In this document: piece after piece, positions 1 through 7,051 of the stretch
Layout: each line of letters opens with the position of its first letter
Numbering within the stretch: the first letter of the stretch is position 1
Assembly (NCBI GenBank): GCA_965202745.1
Contig: CBDBCB010000009.1
Span: forward strand, 62,001-126,000
Direction of reading: 5' to 3'
From: JACKII01 sp965202745
GTDB lineage: Bacteria > Pseudomonadota > Alphaproteobacteria > Bin95
DNA: 64,000 nucleotides
Notes under the pieces: generated by a model
Databases searched by the model: none
Told to the model about the DNA's origin: nothing
What the model saw: only the letters and a program-made list of their open reading frames with translations
Position numbers and translations under genes: made by a program

Positions 1-480
1 TTCAAACACATAGCTGTGGCCACCCAGGATAGTCGCATGACGGGAACCGCTGGCGAACTGCCATTTGCCGGTGACCCGGTAACCGCCGTCGCACGCGACC
101 GCCTTGCCCTGGATGCCTGCCCCCCACGCCAGTACGGAATCTGGGGAGCCGAAAAATCGTTTGGCGGCATCCGGCGACATAAAGGCGGAGGCCATGGCGC
201 ACCCCAAACCCTGGCTCAGGCACCAGGCTGTGCTCGCGTCCGATGATGCGATGGTCTCTATCAACTGCGCATGGGTGTGCAGGTCGATGTTGTCACCACC
301 GAGAAAAGCTGGCATGGTCGCTCTGAACAAGCGGGCTTGATGCATGGCGGAAACCACATCATCTGTCAGGCCACTGTTTGCCTCAATTCTAGGGGCTGCA
401 TCCTGCAGCAAGCCGGTGACGCTTTGCGCGCGTTCCAGTACGCTCCCGGCAGTTTTGGGTAGGTCAACAACGCTATTCAT
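1..480 (-). CDS. Acyl-CoA dehydrogenase-like flavoprotein, N-terminal part (runs off the window)
   Basis: Reading leftwards from the ATG at 480 gives an uninterrupted 160-codon frame that leaves the window. It begins MNSVVDLPKTAGSVLERAQS and includes IETIASSDASTAWCLSQG and VTGKWQFASGSRHA. These match the N-terminal helical domain and start of the beta domain of the acyl-CoA dehydrogenase / HpaB-like monooxygenase superfamily. The SDAS-AWC and GKWxFASG patterns favour the two-component flavin monooxygenase branch. A GAGGCGGA Shine-Dalgarno-like stretch precedes the ATG. It is divergent from the UGSC operon with about 160 bp between them. Substrate unknown; the C-terminal domain is not visible. 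Confidence 0.75.
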   Translation of the reverse strand, partial: MNSVVDLPKTAGSVLERAQSVTGLLQDAAPRIEANSGLTDDVVSAMHQARLFRATMPAFLGGDNIDLHTHAQLIETIASSDASTAWCLSQGLGCAMASAFMSPDAAKRFFGSPDSVLAWGAGIQGKAVACDGGYRVTGKWQFASGSRHATILGGHSYVFE

Positions 481-642
481 CGTGTCCGCCTCTGCGGTCA
501 ATCCGGATATATAGTTCATTGGCATTATCGGCGCGCCTTGCCCTGCCCTCAAGACGATAGTTGCAGAAGGACTGTTAGCGGTCGCTTGAATATGGTAATT
601 TCCTTGGCCAGAAAGTGCCAAAGAACACCTGAGGAACCGCCA

Positions 643-1719
643 ATGCCACTTGATGCCTCCCAAATTCATGAGGTGCCGGACGATGTTCTGGCCGCCATTG
701 AATATTGTTATGAGCAGGGCTGGACCGATGGTTTGCCGGTGGTGCCTCCGCATACGGAACGCGTCGAGGCCATGCTTCTTTATGAGGGTAGGCCGCGGGA
801 GACAGTGCTTGCCCAGCATCCGGCGACCGGGCTGGAACTGACCGTCCACGCCGCGGCGGTGAATGCGGTGATGGCCGGATGCCTGCCGGAGTATTTCCCG
901 GTCGTCGTTGCGGCGTTCGAAGCGATGAACGAGCCTGGTTTTAACTTTCATGGTTCAACGGCCAGCACCGGCGGCTCGGCTCCCCTGCTGATTGTGAGCG
1001 GCCAGTATGCCGACGACATCGGCATAAATGCCGACGTGAACCTGTTCGGGCCCGGCAATCGCGCGAACGCCACCATCGGCCGGGCGACGCGGTTGATCCT
1101 GCGCAATGTCTTTCAGATGATTCCCGGCATCTCCGACAAATCCACCCAGGGCAATCCCGGCAAGTACAGCTTTTGCATAGCAGAACGCGCCCGCGGTAAC
1201 CCCTGGCCCTTACTCTGCCAGGAACTGGATTATCCGGACGGCGTTTCCAGCGTTACCTGCTTTGCGGGTGGTGGCTTCTTCAATGTGGAAAACCATAGCG
1301 GCAGCACGCCAGAGCAAGTGCTGGGCTCAATCGCCGACGCCATGGCGAACTATGGCTGCATCACGCTTGGCCAAAGCGTCGTGATCCTGTCGCCGGAGCA
1401 CATGCGCATCATTGCTGGCGCTGGTTGGAGCCGGAAAGACACACAGGAGTTCCTGTTCAGCCATGCCAAGCGCTCGGTCCAAGGCATGAAAAGCGTCGGC
1501 AAGTACCGCGAGAGCGAGTACGCTAAACAACACAATGATGATTCCCACGCTCTAGTTGAAGCGGGCTTCATCCACCGCGGCCTCCAACCCGAAGACATCC
1601 TCATCACCATGGGCGGCGGCGATGCAGGGGGGCATTCATGCTTCATCCCAAGCTGGAGCCGCGCCCGATCGTCTTTGATGCAGTCGAAGCCGATCAGCGT
1701 GTGCATCGACTGCGACTAG
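643..1719 (+). CDS. UGSC-operon protein of the GLPVVPP family (function unknown)
   Basis: Predicted 358 aa. The ATG at 643 is chosen because GAGGAA lies six bases upstream; a longer frame upstream has no such site. The N-terminus carries EQGWTDGLPVVPP, followed by HAAAVNAVMAGCLPEYFPVV, FGPGNRANATIGRATRLI and TQGNPGKYSFCIAE, and a C-terminal GGGDAGGHSCFIPSWS. From memory, proteins of this type lie beside or are fused to UGSC-family (seleno)proteins; no biochemical role is known to me. It ends with two cysteines (ICID CD order: C-I-D-C-D). First gene of the operon continuing into the cupins; the next ribosome-binding site is about 15 bases downstream. Soluble, no signal peptide seen. Confidence 0.8.
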   Translation: MPLDASQIHEVPDDVLAAIEYCYEQGWTDGLPVVPPHTERVEAMLLYEGRPRETVLAQHPATGLELTVHAAAVNAVMAGCLPEYFPVVVAAFEAMNEPGFNFHGSTASTGGSAPLLIVSGQYADDIGINADVNLFGPGNRANATIGRATRLILRNVFQMIPGISDKSTQGNPGKYSFCIAERARGNPWPLLCQELDYPDGVSSVTCFAGGGFFNVENHSGSTPEQVLGSIADAMANYGCITLGQSVVILSPEHMRIIAGAGWSRKDTQEFLFSHAKRSVQGMKSVGKYRESEYAKQHNDDSHALVEAGFIHRGLQPEDILITMGGGDAGGHSCFIPSWSRARSSLMQSKPISVCIDCD

Positions 1720-1793
1720 CAAGTAGCAAAGGAGAAGGATAATGGCATCTATGGACGGACGAGGCAGGGGAGAGTCATTTAGAGCGCCAAGAG

Positions 1794-2108
1794 GTGTCAA
1801 TGCAGTTGATGCAGTACGCACCGCCCGCACCCCCTTTTGATGTTTCTGCTCCGGTCCCGGTGGCGCAGTTTGTTAGGATAAGGGCCCTTCCGCGTAAAGG
1901 TGGAGACTCCCCATGGCGGAATGTACCGAAGCGCCAATACGCCGTTGTACTCTCCGGTACGGCTGAAATAATTGTAGGCGATGGAACTAGGGCGATTGTC
2001 CGCAGCGGCGCCTGCATCCTTACTGAAGACACGACCGGCAAGGGACACCGGACGATTGTCCAGGACGGTGAGCCATGGGAGGCTTTGTTTATCGCACTAG
2101 CCGATTAG
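1794..2108 (+). CDS. Cupin-domain protein 1, N-terminus possibly frameshifted
   Basis: A single cupin barrel of about 104 aa with RQYAVVLSGTAEIIVGDG and ILTEDTTGKGHRTIV, typical of small cupins. GTG 1794 or ATG 1800 can start it. The homologous frame extends upstream to 1743 (WHLWTDEAGESHLERQ, matching WHLFANEAGETHLVT in the next gene), but that extension has no start codon and a TAA sits at 1740-1742. The ATG at 1742, with a good GGAGAAGGA site, is in another frame. A short indel right after the original start would explain this. Either a shortened functional cupin or an early pseudogene. Its role beside the UGSC protein is unknown. Confidence 0.65.
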   Translation: MSMQLMQYAPPAPPFDVSAPVPVAQFVRIRALPRKGGDSPWRNVPKRQYAVVLSGTAEIIVGDGTRAIVRSGACILTEDTTGKGHRTIVQDGEPWEALFIALAD

Positions 2109-2124
2109 GCAGGAAGTTAGCTGG

Positions 2125-2505
2125 ATGATTGCCCCGATAGTCCATTGGCATTTGTTTGCGAATGAGGCAGGCGAAACCCATCTCGTCACGGTCGATGTTG
2201 AGCTGCGGACGTTCGATTTTGCGCCGCCCGCACTGCCAATGGGATTGTCGGACGCCATCTCCGCGACCGCTTACACTTGGTCGGGCGGACCGGATGGCTG
2301 AAAGGATGCAGCACACCCATCGCCAAGCAGGCAACTGCTGGTAATGCTCTCCGGGGAGATACTCGTTGCCGCCAGTGACGGTGCATCGGCGATGATCCAA
2401 GCTGGCGACTACATGCAGCCGGATGATGTTGGCAGCAGGGGACGCACCGTCGAAGCGGCTAATGGCAAAGCGACCGTTCTGATGGTTGCACTCACCAATA
2501 CCTAA
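2125..2505 (+). pseudogene. Cupin-domain protein 2 with in-frame TGA
   Basis: A 127-codon frame (ATG 2125 to TAA 2503-2505) homologous to the preceding cupin, interrupted once by TGA at 2299-2301. Before the stop it reads HWHLFANEAGETHLVTVDVE; after it PSRQLLVMLSGEILVAASDG. In the alignment with cupin 1 the TGA falls at or beside a Trp position (GGDSPW versus GGPDG-stop), so a TGG to TGA nonsense change is the simplest reading. No Cys or UGSC motif surrounds it, so I do not call selenocysteine. Same operon, between cupin 1 and the UGSC gene. Readthrough is possible since the rest of the frame is clean. Confidence 0.65.
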
Positions 2506-2528
2506 CAAGGGAAGGAAATATCCAATAT

Positions 2529-3050
2529 ATGCAACTCTATGACCCCACCGCCAGCGTGCCGGATAGAAATCTGTCACGCGCACCGGCCGTGCCGGACCTC
2601 TCCGGCAAGACCATCGGCGTGTTGCACAACAACAAGCTGAACGCCTCCCTGATGCTGACCGCTATCGCCGACCTGTTCGTAGAGCGGCATGGCTGTACCA
2701 TCGCGCCGCTGTATGACAAGTCGAACGCGAGCGCCCCCGCGCCGTCCGAAACGCTTGCAGAAATGGCAGCTAAGGTCGACTTCATCGTTACCGGCCTGGG
2801 TGATTGAGGGTCTTGTTCGACGTGCAGTTTGCATGACGGCATTACCTTCGAACAGCTAGGCAAGCGTGCTCTGGTTCTCTGCACCCATCCGTTTGAGGTG
2901 ACCGCAAAGAACATTGCCCGCACCATCGGTCTGCCGGACTATCCGTTTCTTATGGTGGATCACCCCATTGGCAGCTGCAGCGAGCCAGAAATCCGCGCGC
3001 GGGCGGAGGATGCCTATAACCAGGCGCTTCCGATTTTGTTAGAGGCCTAG
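2529..3050 (+). CDS. UGSC-family selenoprotein (UGA at 2805-2807 read as selenocysteine)
   Basis: One continuous frame of 174 codons from ATG 2529 to TAG 3048-3050, containing a single TGA at codon 93. Around it the protein reads TGLGD-U-GSCSTCSLHDG, that is U93-G-S-C96 with a further Cys at 99. This is the motif that names the UGSC (seleno)protein family. The flanks match that family: KTIGVLHNNKLNASLMLTAI near the N-terminus and ALVLCTHPFEVTAKNIAR then LPDYPFLMVDHPIG after the motif. A conventional gene finder would call two fragments. Likely a thiol/selenol redox protein, but its substrate is unknown. Last intact gene of the operon; RBS-like AAGGGAAGGAAA lies upstream. Requires SelA/B/C/D elsewhere in the genome. 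Confidence 0.85.
2805..2835 (+). promoter_or_regulatory. Selenocysteine UGA codon and SECIS-like hairpin
   Basis: UGA at 2805-2807 is followed by a six-pair stem, CGTGCA (2821-2826) with TGCATG (2830-2835), one pair being G-U, enclosing a GTT loop (2827-2829). The loop starts 19 bases after the UGA and contains the G-U step. From memory, the E. coli fdhF SECIS has a UGCA/UGCA upper stem, a G-U loop and nearly the same spacing. The hairpin is seen in the sequence; its function is inferred. Confidence 0.65.
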
Positions 3051-3190
3051 CACCGGCAGGTGTTGTGAACGGCGTGGCCATGAACCTTCCTGGCGACTGT
3101 TTCCGGAGCCGCTTTGCGGAACTTGAAACATGCAATCTATTGAATGCTTTCCAATTGCCTGCCATAGCATGTTGTGCAAGGCTCCCTACC

Positions 3191-4229
3191 TCATTGCATA
3201 ATCAATGATAGGGAAGGGAGGCTGTTCAGATGGCCCGTAACAGATTGGCTCTCCCTGTCCCATCCAGGAAGGTAATATGGCTGTTTCCTGACCAGCTCTA
3301 GTTTGAGTTTTCGCCATCCCTTCATTGCCTGCAAGGGCGTCTTGCTGCCCAGGGCTGATTGCGGCAGCGGCTGGGTGTAAAGCCAGACATAGCGAAGCAG
3401 CGTGGCTTCCAGAACCTCGCCGGATCGGAAGGGATGGCTCTGCAGAACCTCTTCGATGCGGCCATTGAACCGTTCGACCATACCGTTGGTCTGAGGTGAC
3501 CTAGGCGGCGTCAGGCGATGATCGATATCGAGGGCGGCGCCCAGCGTGTCTCATTCATGCGCGCCTGTTGCGGCGCGCTGGCGCAGACCGAAGAGGCGAT
3601 CCGTGAACTCTTTTCCATTATCCGGGAGTATGGGGCGGATCCGCATCGGGCAGGCGCGCTCCAGGGCGCGCAGGAAGCGCCGGGCATTGGCCGCTGTCTT
3701 GCTGTTGTAGACCCTGACAACAACCCAACGCGTTGCCCTGTCGATGGCCACGAAGAGGGAACGGCGGCGGCTCTCTCTGCCATCGGTGGCAGGTATTTCA
3801 GGTCGATGGGGATGGAACCGGGTTCATAGGCTTTGAAGGCGCTGTGCTTTGGCCGGGGCGATGCTGCTTTCAGGGCGCGCAGGGCCCCCACGCCATGCCG
3901 ACGCAAGCAGCGGTCAAGGCCAGAGCGGGAGGCATTCGGGTTCAAGAACTCGCGCACCACCGCCAGCAGATCATCCAGCGAGACCAAAAGCGTCTTGCGG
4001 AGGGCCACCGCGACAGCTTCCTGCGCTGGCGTCAACGTCGTCTGAAGGCGATGGGGCGTGTGGCTGCGATCCTCCACGCTGGCACGCTGGCACGCTGGCG
4101 CCATTTCCATACGGTCTGTTCCGTGGTCCCGTGACGCTCGGCAAGAACCCACGCAGGGTCGTCACTGGCCTGTATGGCCGCCCTGATCTTCGGTGGCGTC
4201 GTCGCCTGACTGTGAAGCTTGATCACCAT
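3191..4229 (-). pseudogene. IS481-family transposase, multiply broken
   Basis: Minus-strand pieces in three frames rebuild an IS481-type transposase. They are MVIKLHSQATTPPKIRAAIQ at the N-terminus, a helix-turn-helix region ending LTPAQEAVAVALRKTLL, the catalytic part with AIDRATRWVVVRVYNSKTAA and ILPDNGKEFTDRLFG, and a C-terminal MVERFNGRIEEVLQSHP. Lesions: an extra 8-bp copy of ACGCTGGC (three in a row at 4077-4100), a frameshift near 3770, and a TGA near 3551-3553. The element lies between the UGSC gene and the cytochrome c gene. Exact ends were not found, so the span is of the coding remnant only. Confidence 0.85.
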
Positions 4230-4312
4230 GTCGCTCTCCCATCCCGCGCCTCGGTCAAAACACAGCGTGCCATGAAAAACGCAGAGCGACGAGGGCTATC
4301 CGATCAGCCGGG

Positions 4313-5154
4313 ATGGAACACGTAGGCATAGTCGCCGCCGCAGGATTGATGTGGAGCGTCAGCGCTACAGCAGAAACAGCGATTGAACGGGGGGCTTATC
4401 TGATCAATGCGGTCGCTGCGTGCGGCAATTGTCATACGCCATTCGGCCCTGCTGGCCCGGACATGAGCAAGGAATTGTCTGGCTGTTTTGTGGTGGAGGA
4501 AAAGCCTTCACTGCCATTGCGCCGAACATTACCCAAGACAAGGAAACGGGTATCGGTACCTGGACCGATACGCAGATTGTCAAAGCAATCCGTGAAGGCA
4601 CCCGGCCGGATGGCTCAATCATCGGCCCGCCAATGCCAATCGCCCTTTACCGTGAAGTGAGTGACACTGACGTCAACGCCATGGTTGCGTACCTCAGGAC
4701 GGTCAAACCGGTTAGCAATCGTGAGAAAAAATCCGTGTATCGGATGCCGCTGCCCCCGTCATATGGTCCGCCGGTTGGTCAGGTCGCGGATATTCCACCT
4801 GGCGTGACTGTTGCCTACGGTGAATATCTGGCAGGCCCTGTGGCGGACTGCGTAGAGTGTCATTCGACCCCCGGGCCGGGGCCGGATTGGGTGAATGCGC
4901 TCGGCGCCGGCGGCATGCATTTCTCAGGGCCATGGGGCGTTTCGGTTGCGCCAAATATCACGCCGCACAAGGATGGTATCTGTGATTTGAGCGACGCTGA
5001 TCTGATCAAGATCATCACTACGGGAACGCGCCCTGACGGCAGCAAGACGTTCCCACCAATGGGATTTGGCTTCTATGCGCAAATGAAACCGGATGATGTG
5101 GCGGCCATCATCAAATACCTGCGCAGCATTTCGCCACTGCCTGATCCCCAATAG
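4313..5154 (+). pseudogene. Diheme c-type cytochrome, frameshifted
   Basis: Two haem-binding motifs are visible, CGNCH (about 4421) and CVECH (about 4849), each followed by NIT and TRPDGS-P-MP-type segments typical of small diheme cytochromes c that serve periplasmic dehydrogenases. The N-terminus resembles a signal peptide ending SATAETA. The first frame (from 4313) runs out near 4490 and the protein continues in another frame with AFTAIAPNITQDKETG. Adding one base to the A-run at about 4500 would restore the frame. The IS481 remnant just upstream may have removed the true promoter or start. It may once have belonged to the UGSC operon. Confidence 0.75.
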
Positions 5155-5163
5155 GGGAAGGTC

Positions 5164-5595
5164 TCAGATCCCGCCCCGTGCCTTGGTGGCTTGCTGCCGC
5201 TGGGTGACGGGGTGGTCCGGTTTGGTTTCGATTACCTGTTGAGTCTGGGTTATCTCCGCCAGTTTCTTGTCATCCTCGTTGGTCAAAGTCGTGCGCCAGA
5301 CCTGTGTTGTACGCCCCACGTGAACCGGCAGTGCCTCGCCGATGATCTTGCCGCTATTCATGCCGCGCAACAGGTTGGTTTTTGACTCCAACGTGCTGGT
5401 CATGCAGTTTTCTGGCAGGTTCATAATGGTGCCGCGTGCGCCCAGTGTATCGGCAAACGACATGTAAATACCGCCATGCACGACGCCATTGCCATTGGTA
5501 TGGGCTTCGGTTGCTTCCATCTCGGCACGGATGCAGGTCTTGGAAACCTCCGTAAAATGGACGCCAAGGAATTCGATAAAATTGGCTGCGGACAT
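5164..5595 (-). CDS. PaaI-type hotdog-fold thioesterase
   Basis: 143 aa from ATG 5595, 13 bases after the hemY stop, which rules out the longer upstream start. The motif GNGVVHGGIYMSFADTLGA is the signature of the PaaI/4HBT hotdog family (acyl-CoA thioesterases acting on CoA esters in the cytosol). A second half with VHVGRTTQVWRTTLTNEDDK completes the fold. Last gene of the hemC-hemD/mitofilin-hemY transcription unit. Specific acyl substrate cannot be told. Confidence 0.85.
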   Translation of the reverse strand: MSAANFIEFLGVHFTEVSKTCIRAEMEATEAHTNGNGVVHGGIYMSFADTLGARGTIMNLPENCMTSTLESKTNLLRGMNSGKIIGEALPVHVGRTTQVWRTTLTNEDDKKLAEITQTQQVIETKPDHPVTQRQQATKARGGI

Positions 5596-5608
5596 GCGGC
5601 CCCTCCGT

Positions 5609-7051
5609 CTAATTGGCAGGCTTGGGTTCGACCGGTTCCGCGATCGCATCGACGATCACAGGCGCAGCGTCTTCTGACCGTCCCGCGGCAGGCGCGGGGG
5701 CGACGGGGAGGCCGCCACGGCTTGACGATGACGCCTCCAGCACGGACGGCAGGGCAGGGACGAGATGGTGCGGTATGCGCCATTCCAGTGTGCCGAACAG
5801 CTTGCTCTCATCGCAAACAGCGGACCACTCACCCTGCACGGCACCCGTTTCCCGGCATACCCAGGCAGGTTCAGGGCTGGCGGAAGCCGAACGCGCGAGC
5901 CATTCCCTGGCCGCATCTGCATCGTTGAAGCCATGCATTTCTATTTCCGCCATCAAGCGGCAAACGCGGGCGTCAGGGTGTTGGCGGGTCAGCGGTTCAA
6001 CCGCCTTGCGTGCTTCACCCCACTGCTTTGCTGCCATGGCGAATGTAGCAATCAAATAGCGGCTTTCCGGATGATTCGGACGTTTAGCAGCGAGCCCCTT
6101 GGCAATGCTGAATTGTTTTTCGACCGAAACCTGATCCACCACGCCCTTGTAGACAGCAGCCAGCATGGGGTGCGGTTCAATTTTCCAGGCTTCTTCCAGC
6201 ACCTTCTCGGCCCGGCCGCGGCGGCCATTGGCAATGTGCATCAGAGCAAGTTGAGCTGTAGTTGGCGCAAACTCGGGGAGCTTCTTGGCGGCGTCCTTTG
6301 CCATTTGCAGTGCCGCCGCTTTGTCGGTGGCGGCTGTTGCCCGGCTGCGCTCGATATCGATCAGAGCAGATTCCATCTCGATCTTTTCGGCCGGGTGGTT
6401 TTTCGATTTTCGCACCGCAGCCAGGGATTTGTGGGCATCGTCCCATTGGCTGAGCCGCGCCTGCAACTCGAACAGGCTGTCCATGACCCAAACCGAGTTC
6501 GGTTGCTGGTCGTGCGCCAGCTTGGCGAAATGCAGGGCGTCGCGTGTGCGCCCGTCTTTCATCGCCTGCATCCAAAGCCCGCGCAGGCCTAGAAAAGCTG
6601 CTTCAGGCTGTTCCGCCAACTGGCTGAAAAACTGTTGAGCGGCTTGGTTGTCGCCGTTCAACTGGGCGGACTGCGCAGCCAGCAGGGTCGTCATCGGTTG
6701 GTTCGGCAACAGGGTGCTTGCCCGGCCAGCCTGCTTTTTGGCCTCCTGCCGGTCACCGGCGGCGACAGCAACCATGCCAAGGGATATGGCCTGCTGCCCT
6801 TTCTCCCGGCGCTGCCGTTCGAACCGCCTTGAAAGGCCCCAGGGCGCGCCGACGATCAGGTAGACCAGAGCCGCGGCAACGACCGCCAGCACCAGGACTA
6901 CGGCTACCAGCAGCACAGCCCAGGCAAAGCTCCATTCAATTGCAAAGAAGCCAGGTAATGTGATCGATACATTGCCGGGATGGTCCAGCAACCAGTTTCC
7001 ACCGAAGAGGATCGCGCCGATAACGGCGAAAATAATCAGTGCACGGATCAT
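5609..7051 (-). CDS. hemY: HemY-like inner-membrane TPR protein
   Basis: 480 aa. Two N-terminal membrane segments (residues about 1-20 and 40-70) precede GAPWGLSRRFERQRREKGQQ and a long helical region of TPR-like repeats, the architecture of the HemY N-terminal family. It ends in a low-complexity Ala/Pro tail. Found next to hemC/hemD in many proteobacteria and thought to take part in late haem synthesis or its organisation at the membrane; it is not the protoporphyrinogen oxidase also called HemY. Start ATG 7051 overlaps the preceding gene's TGA (ATGA), so the two are translationally coupled. Confidence 0.88.
   Translation of the reverse strand: MIRALIIFAVIGAILFGGNWLLDHPGNVSITLPGFFAIEWSFAWAVLLVAVVLVLAVVAAALVYLIVGAPWGLSRRFERQRREKGQQAISLGMVAVAAGDRQEAKKQAGRASTLLPNQPMTTLLAAQSAQLNGDNQAAQQFFSQLAEQPEAAFLGLRGLWMQAMKDGRTRDALHFAKLAHDQQPNSVWVMDSLFELQARLSQWDDAHKSLAAVRKSKNHPAEKIEMESALIDIERSRATAATDKAAALQMAKDAAKKLPEFAPTTAQLALMHIANGRRGRAEKVLEEAWKIEPHPMLAAVYKGVVDQVSVEKQFSIAKGLAAKRPNHPESRYLIATFAMAAKQWGEARKAVEPLTRQHPDARVCRLMAEIEMHGFNDADAAREWLARSASASPEPAWVCRETGAVQGEWSAVCDESKLFGTLEWRIPHHLVPALPSVLEASSSSRGGLPVAPAPAAGRSEDAAPVIVDAIAEPVEPKPAN

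Noticed and set aside
2299..2301. Second selenocysteine codon in cupin 2
   Set aside because: No Cys-rich or UGSC-like motif surrounds it, and cupin 1 has Trp at or beside this place; a TGG to TGA mutation explains it better.
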